Source: Whalleya microplaca
Taxonomy: Eukaryota; Ascomycota; Sordariomycetes; Xylariales; Xylariaceae
Assembly (NCBI GenBank): GCA_022497155.1
Contig: MU385771.1
Span: forward strand, 62,001 to 126,000
Direction of reading: 5' to 3'
Length of the DNA stretch: 64,000 nt
In this document: piece by piece, positions 1-11,671 of the stretch
Position numbering within the stretch: position 1 is the first letter of the stretch
Layout of the letters: each line of letters opens with the position of its first letter
Program-made: the position numbers and the translations under genes
Notes under the pieces: generated by a model
Database searches by the model: none
Seen by the model: only the letters and a program-made list of their open reading frames with translations
What the model was told of the DNA's origin: nothing

Positions 1-423
1 GACTGAAACCTTCGTTTGAAATAGGGGCATTGGATTTAGATAGTCTCTACCTACGCTGCTACTCTACGAGCATACTCCAGTAAAAAGAGACCTCAGTGGG
101 CTACAGTATGAACATAAGGTACCACCCTCCCTCCTGTCCATGAATTCCGGTATTCCGTAGATTCTTGGATGTTCCAGCTGAACTCAGTACATGCATGTAT
201 GAATTTGCATATGCATATGCTCGAGTATGCAATATATAGAGACTGCAGCTTACGTAATAGCTACTGCCCCGCGTCTCGTCATCTCTTTGCCCCTCCAAAT
301 GACGATCGCAAATTTCCCGGCTGGTGTCTAATAACATCTTCAACCATATCGCCTGTTGCTACCTAGCGAACCCTCGCGACACTCTTCAGTCTTCAAGGAT
401 CTTGATCGCAAATCACATCCACC
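1..423. other. Left-edge intergenic region
   Basis: No convincing gene is visible here. The ORFs are short, and those on the two strands overlap each other without family resemblance. A small alternating ATGCAT/CATATG-rich stretch lies near 190-235. The last 100 bases presumably include the promoter and 5' leader of the plus-strand gene that starts at 424. Confidence 0.5.
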
Positions 424-1081
424 ATGGAGGAGATAATGAAAATGTCTGCGCCGGCTCCGACGAACTTTGATGCCGACAATGCAGACAATCTAGAAGATGT
501 AAGCGATCCTACAGTATCTTAAGTCCTGCAAGGGCAACATTGACTCGTGGCAACAGATCGAGAAGCAGTTTGCGGTCAAAGGTTTGTGCCACGTAGTTCT
601 TGACGTGCAGGAATCTTACTCATTTGAGTGTGCAGCTGTCCAGCACCTCGAGACGTACTGGGCTATCCTCGAGAGGGTGAAGGGCTCGTCCTTGCGCCTG
701 ACCAAGATGGACGACGACATCTACGAGCACCTGAAGACCGAGTTTCCCGAATTTGATCCAGCTGCCACTATAAACGAGGCCGAGATGAAGAGCAAGGCTG
801 GGAAAGAACGGTGGCGCAAGTTCATGATGGCCTACGAAAAGAAGGTCGACGACTACAACTTTGGGACTATGTTGCGGACTTCCCCCAAGGTCGAATACGA
901 ACAGGATACTACGATATTCGGTACATTGCAGATCTTAAATCCTCTATTATAGATCTCTCTACTGACGAAAATTCTGCTTTCAGTTCCTAGGATGCAGTTC
1001 TACGCCATCGAGATCGCAAGGAACAGGGCCGGGCTGAACGACTGGATATACGAGAAGGCCCACGCCGGGGACAAGTCGTAG
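424..1081 (+). CDS. PBDC1/Chp1-like conserved eukaryotic protein
   Basis: Predicted 160-aa cytosolic protein of the PBDC1 family (yeast Ypl225w). That yeast protein has been described as Chp1, a dedicated eEF1A-folding chaperone; this role is family knowledge, not visible here. I read four exons: 424-498, 557-581, 636-920 and 984-1081, all with GT-AG borders and a preserved frame. Family landmarks appear in order: IEKQFAVKAVQHLETYW, a LTKMDDDIY block, KERWRKFMMAYE, VDDYNFGTMLR, then a C-terminal MQFYAIEIARNR. Length fits the family (about 145-230 aa). The start at 424 has ACC before ATG and is the first in-frame ATG of the leading exon. The tiny 25-nt second exon rests on frame and homology only, so transcript data would be needed to confirm it. 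Confidence 0.85.
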
Positions 1082-1820
1082 GAATCGCGACTCTGTATCA
1101 CCCCGTACATGCAAACAGTATACGCGGATAAAATAACACCACCTAAGTACTGGCATGTGGTTATTCATACTATCCTTGGTACCCATGCGTCGTCTCGGCA
1201 GGATCAGGTGAAGCTTCTACCATAAACAGACCCGATTCAGGCCCTCCCGTGAGCTTTGTTTGCGTGGCGACCTGCTGATGTTACGTCCTCCCCCTAGGAA
1301 GTCTCACGCCTCTGATATCATTTTCAATATCACGGATTCGCAAAACGCAGGAAATGATGGACAGTGTCAAGTAGTTGGTAGGCGAGGCATAGGCTCGCCT
1401 GTCTAGGAGAACCGACGTGGACTCGGTTGTGAGCAGGGAACGGATTTAATTGCACAGATGCCCTTTATTGCAAAGTGTCCAAACATGAGTTTTCCTTGTC
1501 TCATTCGTATGAAATTTATGGTGTGAAAAGGAGCAGATGGTGCGCATTCGGAAAGAAATGAGACAAAGCCAATTACTCCAAGGTTCGATGGCTTCCTTTC
1601 TATTTCAAAATATTCAGCACTTAGGTGTATGTACACTGTTAGGAGCTGGAGCCATTGTTTGTTTCCCCGGACAACCATCAGGAACAACTTTAGTGACAAC
1701 TTTCCGGATATCAGTAAACAGCCAAGAAGACTTTAGGCCGGTAAGCTTCGCGGTAATGATGCGACCTCGATAGGAAACAGCCAAGTGTTCAACGAACAAA
1801 ACAAATTGCTTTTTGTCGCC
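1082..1820. other. Intergenic region between PBDC1-like and STE6-like genes
   Basis: About 740 bases without a supported gene. Overlapping short ORFs on both strands near 1400-1870 have no family resemblance. It should hold the 3' end of the PBDC1-like gene and the promoter of the ABC transporter. Confidence 0.5.
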
Positions 1821-4800
1821 ATGTCTCATCCAGATGTAGAAAACCGGCCTGATGAAACCAAAGCACAACCAACGTCAACATTGCCACAAATGAGTGCTCA
1901 ACCCCAGCAACCCTCACTAAAACATCTGTTCACCTTCATGAAATGGCGGGATTGCGGGTTGCTGAGTGCGGGTATACTGATGGCGGTATTCTCGGGCGCT
2001 TTGAAGACATCGCTGGCAATCCTCCTTGGCAAGATATTTGCTGTCATCGCCGAGTTTGGGTCGGGCCGTCTGACGGGACCAGATACCCTCGCCCAAGTAT
2101 CGTCGTGGTGCGTCATCCTCACTATCATCGGCGCGGCAGGATGGCTGGTCAATTTTGCTTTCATGTTCACTTGGATAATCTTCAGTGAACTTCAAGTAAA
2201 AAATATCCGCTGGGCTATGTTTAGCAGCCTGCTGAAGAAGGAAATGGAGTGGTTCGATTGTCAACAAGACGGAGTTGCTAGCCTGCTTGTGAGGATCCAA
2301 ACGTAAGTGCTATTGTCGCTCTGCACGATCCAAGTATTTTCCCCCCAAGCCACTAACTACTGAGTAGACAAACTCGAGAGCTTCAAATTGCCTCTTCAGT
2401 GGCACTGGGTTCCTTGTCAGCCGAGATCGCTACGTCAGTAGCAAATCTCATCCTAGCCTTCTTCCTCTCGTGGAAGCTCACGCTTGTCCTCCTGGCTACC
2501 GTGCCCGTTTCTGTCGTTATACTTAGCCTCCTTAGTCGCAAATTGAAGCCTGCGATCCAGGCGCAGAAGCAGGAGCTTAGCCAGGCTTCGAAATTTGCCA
2601 TATCAGCTATCGCTGCAATAGACCTAGTCAAGGTTTTCAATGGGATCGACCACGAGACGTGGCAATACTTCCAGGCAATTCGACGGTCTATGGCCAAATA
2701 TCTCATCCAGGCCAGAGCTAGCGCGTACCAGTTCAGTTATGTCAAGCTCTGGATAGACGGCATGTTCGTGTTAGGGTTCTACTACGGCGTCGTCCTGGTC
2801 AACGAAGGCTTGAGTCCGGGCAACGTCATGACGACCTTCTATGCCGCTCTGGCCGCGTTGCAGGCCATTGAGGCATTTGTGCCAATGTATATGTCCTTGG
2901 CGAAGGGAATGGCTGCCGGCCAGGCGCTGCACTTTATTGGAACTGACTTTGAGGGTGGGCGTAAGGTCCAACACATGATGGGAGGGCATCAGCCGAATGA
3001 ATGTTTCGGCGATATCGAGGTTCATGACGTGAGTCCCGTTGGCCCAATTTGCTTTTTCAGTCTCTTCCTGAATACGGCTAACAGAAACCCAAAGGTCAGC
3101 TTTGCGTATCCATCCAATCCTTCACATATCGTATTGAACAAATCATCCTTCTTTTTCCAGGCAGGAGAGCTATGTTTCATTATCGGGCGGAGCGGCTCCG
3201 GAAAAAGTACACTAGGTAATCTGCTATTGAAGTTTTATGAACCGCTTGGCGGTGATATTCTGATTGATGGACAACCGCTCAAAACTCTTGATACTGAATG
3301 GGTGCGGAATGCTGTGACCTTGATCCAGCAGACAAGCGTGCTCTTCAACGACACTTTCTCCATGAACGTAGCCATGGGTCACCGAAATCCCACTAGGGTA
3401 TCGAGAGAAGAGATCAAGGATGCGTGTGAAACTGCGCTTCTGCAATCGACTTTGTCTGCTCTTCCCAATGGCCTTGACACGTATGTAGGGGCTGGTGGTC
3501 ACAACCTCAGCGGCGGCCAGAAGCAGCGACTAGCTCTCGCGAGAGCCAAATTGCGCGACCCGCCCGTGCTCATCCTCGATGAAGTTACCAGTGGGCTAGA
3601 TCCCGTCAGTCGAGCTCTGATCATCGAAGCGATTAGACAGTGGCGTGGGAACAAGACAACCATCATCATTACGCACGAAGTTGCACAGATTCAGGATCAC
3701 GACTTTGTTTATGTTATGGATGATGCACGAATTGTCCAGGAAGGTCTCAAGAAAGACCTCCAGCAAGAAAAGCAGGGCCTATTTGCCCAGCTGGTCGCAT
3801 CTTCTAGAGCGGATACAGCCGATGTCGAGGGCGAGAATGAGGATGACACTCGACTACGAAGCAGGAGGAGTACCGCCGTCAACTTCTCTCAACCGAGAAG
3901 AAGCGATGACTCCCAGGGAAGCTATAACTTGTCGCCTTACTTCTGGCCTTTTGATGGACGAGGCGATCAGGGCTATCTCGCGCGTAGGACCACGCTTGCA
4001 GTCGGATCTTCTTCTATGCAGACACAGCAGTTCATCAGCCAGCAGCACTGGAACGAGGACGCAGCGGTACCCCGAGCGGACGGGGGAATACCGGCAAGTG
4101 GGATCTTGCGGGCGGTAACGTCTCTAAGCAAGCGGTTTACCATCAGACCGAGCCCCGACCATCAACATCTATCGTCCAGAGAGTCGTCCTGGGCAGACGT
4201 GCAAGGTGGCAAGCCAATGAGCATCGTTCGCCTCCAAGAACTTGGAGATACGGCCCGAGACATCCGCAGAGGTCCCGATTATACAGAACGACGACAGCTG
4301 CGAGCCATGAATAACACGACCGCGGGGAATGCCGGGCCCATCAGCTACGGAGGACCTGATAGACCCCCCGAGAAGTCGGATGGACCAGACCAGAAAGGCA
4401 AAAAGTCGGAAGCCGTGTCTCTATGGTCGATATACAAGACGGTTTGGCCAAACCTGGCTGTTAAAGAAAGGATATGTCTGGTTGTGGGCCTCCTCACGTG
4501 TATGATAGTCGCAGGTTCTGTCCCGGCTTTCTCGATCGTCTTCGCGCACCTCCTCGCCGCACTCTACCAGACTAGTGATCGAATGGCTGCTGGCCAGAAA
4601 TGGGCATTACTGCTTCTGGCTATCGCCTTCATAGCTGCCATTTCGACATTTCTCAGCAACTACTTGATGCAGCGGGCAGGTCAGGCTTGGGTAAACGCCC
4701 TGCGAATGCAAGCACTCAACAGGATACTGCGTCAGTCCAAGGTCTGGTTCGATAAGCCGAAGCACTCGCCCAGCCGCATCAATGAGTGCATGGACCGCAA

Positions 4801-6547
4801 TGCCGAGGAGATGCGCAATCTCGTGGGTCGATTCGTTCCGTTGCTGTTGACCGTGGTCATCATGATCTTTAGCTCGATCATTTGGGCACTTGTAATATCG
4901 TGGAAGCTTACCCTCGTAGCTCTCGCGAGCGGGCCTTTTCTTATTGCGGCCACGAAAGGTTATTCCTATGTCTCGCACAAGTGGGAGTTGCGATATAACA
5001 AGGCGGTCGAGAGCACTAGCGCCATAGTAACGGAGACTTTCACTAACATACGCGTCGTCCGAGCCTTGACTCTGGAGCGATTCTTCACTAAGAAACACGA
5101 CAAGTCCGCGCAGAAGACTTTCGAGCTCGGCATAAAGAGGGCTGCCTGGACTTCGCTCTTGTTTGCCTGCTGGCAATCCATGTTCTGGTTCATGGTAGCT
5201 CTCATCTTCTGGTATGCAACCGTGCTTCTTGCTATTAACAGGGAGGTCACAGTCCAAGCTATTCTACAGGTCGTCAATTTGCTCGTCCTTGGGCTGTCCA
5301 CAGCATCAAACACCCTGAACTCCGTGCCGGGCATTGCTGCCGCCCAGGCCACCGCTGCTCAGTTGCTCTATTACGCAAACCTGCCCGTGCACGCCTCTCA
5401 CGAGTCGAAGGGCAAGACCAGAGTCATCAATCCTTTCCCCATCCGATTTGAGAAGCTATCATTTACATATCCCTTGAAGAATCATGCCACGCTCCAGAAT
5501 CTTACGCTCCAGTTCGACGCTGGCGTGTCGACAGCCATCGTTGGACCGTCGGGGTGCGGCAAAAGCACGATCGCGTCTATCGTTCTAGGTCTGCACGCCC
5601 CGGACCGCTCCTCAAATCCAGCATCAAGTAGCCATGAAGAACCACCGCAGCTGACATTTGCATCAACCTCAATCTCGGAGATGGATATGCGCGATCTTCG
5701 TAGTCATATCGGCTACGTTCCCCAGGCACCTTTTCTGTTCCCGGCATCCATTGCCGGGAACATCGCTTACGGACTGCCGGAGGACTCGCTACTCCGCAGC
5801 GTGGAGAACCTCGAACGGGCAGCCAAGGAAGCAGGTATTCACCACTTCGTACATAGCCTAGCGGCTGGATATGACACGGTGGTCGGCGATGGCGGCCAGA
5901 CGTTGAGTGGCGGACAAGCACAACGCGTCTGTATTGCGAGGGCTTTAGCCCGACGTCCAATGATTCTAGTCCTAGACGAGCCTACGAGCGCTTTAGATGC
6001 CGAGAGTGCGGAGGGTGTTCGGATTACGCTAGAGGCTCTTATGCAGTCTGCCAGAGGTAGCCACAACGGTAGCAACTTCGGCACCCCCAACATGCGTCAC
6101 AGGCAGCAAGGGTTGTCGGTTATTGTAGTCACGCATAGCCAGGAGATGATGCGCATGGCTGATCGAATCGTCGTCGTTGACCAAGGACGTGTGGTCGAGA
6201 CTGGTGCCTACGACGAGTTATATGCAAGGAAGGGCAAATTCGCCGAACTCGTAAGCGGTGGTATATGGATGGGCGATAATAATAAGGACGACGGAAAGAA
6301 ACGTGGAGACGCCAAGAAACAAGTAATTCCGGAGAGAGGTGCACAGAGGACTGCAGATGATCTACCACTTCGGAACACAGGTCCATCTGATGGTCTAGAG
6401 TATCCTTCGACGCCCAGATGGGCCGGCGCCAGTGATGTGTACTGGACTGCCGATAGGGGACCAGCTACAGGAGTCATGAGCCCGATGGCAAGTCCCTTCA
6501 GTTTGCCGTCTCGGAGAAGGGAGCGTAGAGGTGATGACAACGTCTGA
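1821..6547 (+). CDS. STE6-like full-size ABC transporter
   Basis: Predicted 1531-aa ABC-B exporter with the layout (TMD-NBD)x2, acting in the plasma membrane. In fungi its closest functional relative is Ste6, which exports farnesylated a-factor pheromone; the substrate here is inferred. Exons: 1821-2302, 2368-3028 and 3095-6547. NBD1 has Walker A GRSGSGKST (near residue 412), signature NLSGGQKQR (near 518), Walker B LILDEVTSGLD and a switch His in IIITHE. NBD2 has GPSGCGKST (near 1198), TLSGGQAQR (near 1317), LVLDEPTSALD and VVTHS. Both sites keep the catalytic Glu, so neither looks degenerate. The linker between NBD1 and TMD2 is long (about 200 residues) and polar. The start at 1821 (GCC-ATG) is the first ATG in frame. 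The last intron, 3029-3094, is 66 nt and open in frame; removing it restores the canonical HDVSFAYPS entry to NBD1. Confidence 0.88.
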
Positions 6548-6783
6548 AATGAATAGTGTAATGACGCGATCACTTATAGTATATGTTATTCTACTGTCTT
6601 TTCTTCTTTTCTTCTTCTAGGGGCTTCGACGGCCACCTGACTTCGGCCTAATGTTATTCGCTTCATTCATGGCCACCCAAAAGTGAGACGATTCGTCAAC
6701 AGTTTTGGCAATACTTATTCACCGGAAGTCTACAGCTTGTGTATCAGCATATAAAAATATCCTTAATCTGCGGGTCTCGTAGC

Positions 6784-7717
6784 CTACCCTTCCCATACCG
6801 GAGGCCCGGAAATCGTGTAGTTCTATGACGTATATGAGTATCTTGAAAAATAGGGGAGTCAAATCTTGCCTCACTGTCACTTCTTTCATTTCGTCTGAAT
6901 AGATGTTGATTTTGATCGATGGATCTGAGAATATTAGATGCATGTCTGGACTGGATTTGAGCGCAGCGCTCACCATTTTCATCATAGGCCCCAGGAAACT
7001 TTGCCAAGTACTCTGGTGATGGTGCTTCGGTGCCCGTACCTGAGATATTCAGATGAGCACATTCGGGATAAAATTGAGGCTTGTTTTCAATATGGATGCT
7101 CAAGATCTCATGCCTCACGACGTAAAGCCCCGGCTTGATCGTGGATGGGATCGTGGCGGGCCACAGACATGGCTCACCATCCCACTTCTGGAACTGCTTC
7201 TGATACCACATGCCCTCAGCCAGATTCCCGTCCAGAAGGCCCGCTTCCCAGATCTTGAAGAAGTTCAAGTCGTTCACATCAACATCGTTACACGATTCTC
7301 CGCATTCTGCAAGCCACACCGACATTGGCCCCACGGGATGAAGCCAGAACCAGTAGACGGCAGTGAGATTATCGCCCGCGACGATGGGGATATACGACGG
7401 CGGCGCGGTACCGGGGTTGTTGCACGCCAGGCCGGTGTCGTTCACGAAGAAGATCGGGTCGATGCTCGCCCATATTCTCTGGACCATCCAAGGCTGCCCT
7501 TCTTGATCTTCCAATGGGTCGTCTGGGTTGTAACTATGAATCTTTTAGCGTCCAATCTATATCCAAGTCGGTCAATTTTGCATCAGACCTAGGACGACGC
7601 AAGAACTTACCCCCTATACCATTTGTCACCAACGGTATAGTTTGCAAGGCCGCCATGGGCAATGACTGAGCTGACAAGTAGCACCAAAACCACTAAGACG
7701 GACGAGCATGCCATCAT
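6784..7717 (-). CDS. AA9 lytic polysaccharide monooxygenase, secreted
   Basis: Predicted 251-aa secreted copper enzyme that oxidatively cleaves cellulose or related glucans. Four exons on the minus strand: 7717-7611, 7533-6974, 6924-6875 and 6822-6784. A 20-residue signal peptide (hydrophobic LVVLVLLVSSV core) ends in A and leaves mature His1 in HGG, which is the histidine-brace start. The second brace His is probably in WLHPVGPM. RHEILSIH and the axial-Tyr motif QFYPEC match AA9, as does the C-terminal YTISGPPVWEG. There is no CBM1, so it is a single-domain enzyme. The two small 3' exons were recovered because the unspliced frame loses the AA9 tail. It is divergent from the CE15 gene, with a shared upstream region, which suggests co-regulation. 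Tandem ATGs (7717 and 7714) leave a one-residue start ambiguity. Confidence 0.93.
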
Positions 7718-9049
7718 GCGATAACTCTCAATGGTAGCGCGAGTGAGTTTCTGGATGAACTTGGCATTCGACACCGCGTCACGAAGGCCTTAGCCACAAC
7801 GATGCGATTTAGAACTCTAATACAGCTGCAGCAACTACCGGGGTGCCAAGAACCTGGGGAAGATTGCCGCTACAATTGAAGCTTGCGGGCCATTTCAGGA
7901 ACGCCACGAGGTTCTGATATTAAGATCTGTGAGGCGACTGCGCAATGCTTTAACCACGAGCGGTAACTCGGAGCATCTGTCGGGTGGCTTGATGTAACCT
8001 CGTCTGCCCGGCTATTTGCGATGCTATCGAGTTCGGAACGTAAGCGCTTGCAAGGGCTAATAATAGGAGAATGAAAGATGGATGAGCCCAAGGATACAAT
8101 CTAGCGGGTGCTGGGGATTTGAGCTCAATTGTGTCTTGTTTTGCGGATAATGTAGGCACACATACGTGCTGAGAGGACCTTGTGTATTATGTTACGCATC
8201 GAGGAATTCAATGATTATAGGTACAATTCTGCGTTATTGCTAAAAGTATAGTATAAGGGGTGAAATAGCTAACTAGAACATGGCATTGGGTGATGAGTCT
8301 TACACACTTTCCACGAATTCTGCTCTTCTGGATTGATGTTTAACGAGCAACAAGCTAGCATTCCGAGCATATTGACATACGACGCAGCTGCGTGGATGCA
8401 TTGAGATGTTTGAACTGTCGTTCATATCATTGGATGTCTTCTCCGCATAGAGACCGGCAGCAGAGAGCCACGACTAGGATACAGCCGCACGAGGCTATAG
8501 CGTCAATCATATTAACACTATATCCCCTCCTCAACTATGTATGAACACCCAAGATTCACGCCAGGGATATTAGCCATATTAGCCAATCTCCCCACATCCG
8601 GAGATGGGGAGGCTCCTATGCCAGACGTCCACCAACTGTGCCGAATCCAATATGCCAAGGAGCTTCCGGCGCAAGATCTCACTCTTCGCCACGCGACGCA
8701 GGGAAGCTTAGCGCTCCATTAACATTCAGAGCCAACAAAGGAGATGCATGAGTTCCTTTATTATCCTCATTGAAGGAGGGGAACGTATCGTCGTCGACTT
8801 GGCCAGAGCTGCTTAACCACACGGGCTAATAGCGAAATCCCCTTGAACTTGAACTGAGAGTGGATGCCATCATGTCGTCCAATTCTGGCATTGACCAATA
8901 ACCGGAAATGAGGGTTCTATTTCCAGAAGTAGCAACATGCCTCTACCGTATATAATCGTTGCTTTCATACCCCGAATGGGTTTTCTCTTACCTCCCACCA
9001 CTCCCTCCTTGAGACCATTCATCTGTCATCAACAATTCACCGGTAGAAA
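7718..9049. promoter_or_regulatory. Divergent promoter of LPMO and glucuronoyl esterase
   Basis: This 1.33 kb separates the start codons of two divergently transcribed plant-cell-wall genes. It contains five copies of GGCTAA or its complement TTAGCC: 7790-7795, 8055-8060, 8570-8575, 8579-8584 and 8824-8829. GGCTAA matches the known site of the (hemi)cellulase activators XlnR/Xyr1. Two of the sites are 9 bp apart, and the second overlaps a CCAAT box (8583-8587). A TATATAA lies at 8949-8955, about 95 bases before the esterase ATG. Binding is inferred. ORFs in this span (for example 8537-8722) show no family resemblance. Confidence 0.55.
8949..8955 (+). promoter_or_regulatory. Candidate TATA box of the CE15 gene
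   Basis: TATATAA, about 95 nt upstream of the ATG at 9050. It is followed by a pyrimidine-rich leader (CTTACCTCCCACCACTCCCTCC), a common arrangement in strongly expressed fungal secreted-enzyme genes. Confidence 0.5.
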
Positions 9050-10240
9050 ATGGTTCGTCTTCTGAATACCGCCCTACTGCTGGGCTCTACTGCATTGGCG
9101 CTACCTTTCGGCGAGATCTACCAGCGCCAGAACGGCACGGACTGCGCCACCCAGGACGAATACCCAGTCGTAGACTATGATCAGCTGCCCGACCCCTTTA
9201 CTTTCTCCGATGGAAGGAAGGTCGCCACCAAGGACGACTGGACCTGTCGTCAGGCTGAGATCAGCAAGTTGTTGCAGCAGTACGAGCTGGGTGCATACCC
9301 CCCACCTCCTGACACCGTCGAGGCTTCGCTTTCGGGAACCACGCTTTCGGTCAAGGTCACGGTGGGCTCCAAGTCGGTGACAATCAGCGCCGCCATCAGA
9401 AAGGGGAGCACTAGCCCCGGGCCGGCCATCATCACCATTGGTGGCTCGTCGCTCCCGATCCCGGGCACAGTCGGTACTATCGGCTTCAGCAACGACCAGT
9501 TTGCGTCGCAGGCATCCGGTAGCTCCCGTGGCCAGGGTGCGTTCTATACACTATTCGGAAACACACATACTGCAGGCGCTTTGACGGCCTGGGCTTGGGG
9601 TGTCGACCGCCTCATCGATGGTCTCGAGCAGCTCGGTGCCGACGCGACCGGCATCGACCCCGCGAGGCTCGGGACCACGGGTTGCTCCCGAAATGGGAAG
9701 GGTGCCTTCATTGTTGGAGCACTCGCCAATCGGATCGCGCTCACCCTTCCACAAGAGTCTGGCTCCGGCGGAGCCGCCTGCTGGCGTATCTCGGATGACG
9801 AGCACAACAAGGGCAAGAACATCCAGACCGCAGGCGAGATCGTCGGAGAGAATGTGTGGTTCAGCAAGAACCTCGACGCATACACCTCCGCGACCACCAC
9901 CATGCCCGAGGACCACCACTTCTTGGCTGCCCTTATCGCCCCGCGTGGACTTCTGGCTTTCGAGAACGACATCGACTGGCTCGGCCCTGTCAGCACGACC
10001 GGCTGCATGAAGGCTGGCCGTCTCATCTACAAGGCCCTTGGAACACCTACCAACATGGGCTTCTCTTTAGTAGGGGGCCACAGCCATTGCCAGTTTCCTT
10101 CATCGCAGCAGGCAGAGCTCACCGCCTACATCAACTATTTCCTTCTCGCCGGAGAAACAGCGCCCGACGAGGTTGAGAAGAGCAGCGCAACTGTGGACGT
10201 CACTACCTGGGCGCCGTGGGAGGTCCCAACCCTTACTTAG
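9050..10240 (+). CDS. Glucuronoyl esterase, carbohydrate esterase family 15
   Basis: Intronless, 396 aa. The enzyme hydrolyses ester bonds between lignin alcohols and 4-O-methyl-glucuronic acid side chains of xylan, outside the cell. A signal peptide (about 18 residues, ending ALA) and a short pro-like stretch ending QRQ precede the alpha/beta-hydrolase domain. The nucleophile motif GCSRNGKG puts Ser at 213, the acid in LPQES is Glu236, and GGHSHCQF supplies His346. This numbering matches, from memory, that reported for the Thermothelomyces StGE2 triad. No carbohydrate-binding module is present. The divergent AA9 partner and the shared GGCTAA-bearing promoter fit a joint role in lignocellulose deconstruction. 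The start is the only plausible one, and the ORF is unbroken. Confidence 0.95.
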   Translation: MVRLLNTALLLGSTALALPFGEIYQRQNGTDCATQDEYPVVDYDQLPDPFTFSDGRKVATKDDWTCRQAEISKLLQQYELGAYPPPPDTVEASLSGTTLSVKVTVGSKSVTISAAIRKGSTSPGPAIITIGGSSLPIPGTVGTIGFSNDQFASQASGSSRGQGAFYTLFGNTHTAGALTAWAWGVDRLIDGLEQLGADATGIDPARLGTTGCSRNGKGAFIVGALANRIALTLPQESGSGGAACWRISDDEHNKGKNIQTAGEIVGENVWFSKNLDAYTSATTTMPEDHHFLAALIAPRGLLAFENDIDWLGPVSTTGCMKAGRLIYKALGTPTNMGFSLVGGHSHCQFPSSQQAELTAYINYFLLAGETAPDEVEKSSATVDVTTWAPWEVPTLT

Positions 10241-10651
10241 ACGGCCCGAACGTTTCGATCGTTGGTGAAAAAGTTAAGCCACTTGTATATATTCTTAAGT
10301 TGAAGAGATCATGTGTCTAGCTCACCGTGAGAGCACTGCGTGATAAATACATACCTGACTACACTTCCTAGTTCAAAGTGTACGCCGGAAGATTCAGCAG
10401 TACACGGCCATTTGCATAAATATCTTGAGCGACTATACGGCATATACATTGAGTTAAGTAATGCAGGCACTATGAGTCAAATTTACTGTAGCCATGAGCC
10501 AAAACTGCTCGAATCAGTTCATTATACGACTTAGTTGATCATACGTTTGGCTAACATCCTCGATTACACTGAACTGGTAGGATGAATCTTCTTGGTTCAG
10601 CTAAAATTGCCTTTTTTTTTTTTCTTTTGCATTTTAATCGCACAGCCTGGA
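10241..10651. other. Convergent intergenic region with T-tract
   Basis: Tail-to-tail spacer between the esterase and the NmrA-like gene. A run of about 12 T lies at 10612-10623. No gene is supported; the 64-codon ORF at 10340 has no family features. Confidence 0.5.
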
Positions 10652-11671
10652 TCAATTTGCTAGCCACGCCTTCAAAGTTGCTCTGAGATCCTCCTCCTGG
10701 AGTCCGAGGAGGCCGTTCGCACTGTCTTCGCCCTTCACCGCGCGATTGGCTCCGTCTTGAAAAACGCGGCGTCGCAGGAGGTTAGAGAAAGCGCTATAGT
10801 CTCCTTTTGCCAACTTTTCTAGGCCAATTTGTTCCTGTTCCGCTGTACTGGCGTGCTCGATCTTCCATTTCCCACCCGTTTCGGCCTCGACAATCTCGAG
10901 AATTTGATTCTGTGTTGGGTTGAAAGATGCGATCGAGATGTATTTGTTCTTGGTCTCCTCTGTATGCGACAAGATAGCCGCGACGGCCTTGCCAATGAAG
11001 GACAGATTGGATGCCTGGAAGGGCTCATTACCCGAGTCGTAGATAGTTGCCGTTTTTGCACCCTTGTCAAATCCGATAGAGCCCAACTTGAGCCCCTATA
11101 CGTCGAATTCTTTATTAGTGTTTCTCCAATAGAATGCGGTTGGAACACTAGTACGCTTACCCAGTCGAAAAAGAGACCAGTCGAGACACCGGTCCATGTG
11201 AACCATGGATGTTCCTTTGACTTCTCCTGAAGGTAGTCCACAGTCTTGACCTTGCCCTGAAGAATTTTGCCGATTGCGGTATCCTTCACAGTTCTTGTAT
11301 TGATCCCAAATTCCGACGGAATGAATCGCTTCACCTTCGCGGCCACGGCGGCATCAACCAATGGATACTGCCCCCCGACGGCCACAGTGGCTATGGTGGA
11401 TACGACCGCGTCTTGACCTTCGAGTGCTGAAGTCAAGGAGTCGACCGATTGATAATTGACCTTCTTGGGGACGACGCCCGATGGGAAAGTGGATGCCGAG
11501 TCTTCACGCATAAGAGCTGTCACGTTGAAGCCAGCGCTAAGAAGCTCCTGGACAACATCCTTTCCCACATTTCCAGAAGCCTGATTTCTGGTGAGTGCCC
11601 TGCTCATGAACAAAGGTCTCTTAGATATCACTCACGCCTACCACCGCGACATTCTTTATGGAATTTGCCAT
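10652..11671 (-). CDS. NmrA/isoflavone-reductase-like NAD(P)-binding protein
   Basis: Predicted 299-aa atypical short-chain dehydrogenase of the NmrA/PCBER type, probably cytosolic and NADPH-binding. The substrate cannot be named from sequence. Exons on the minus strand: 11671-11636, 11580-11161 and 11095-10652. Splicing the first two joins VAVVG to ASGNVGK, giving the N-terminal GxxGxxG dinucleotide motif. Further family landmarks are ALEGQDAVVSTI, KRFIPSEFG and WTGVSTGLFFDWGLK. The length is normal for the family (about 300 aa). The reading from a single long ORF would lose both the Rossmann start and the C-terminal half, so the three-exon model is preferred. It lies tail-to-tail with the esterase; no pathway partner is adjacent. 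Confidence 0.88.

Noticed and set aside
4607..5352. Minus-strand ORFs of 128 and 216 codons opposite the STE6-like gene
   Set aside because: They are antisense shadows of transmembrane domain 2 with no motifs of their own.
6744..6970. Unspliced 3' continuation of the AA9 frame
   Set aside because: Two introns restore the standard GPPVWEG ending; the unspliced tail looks random.
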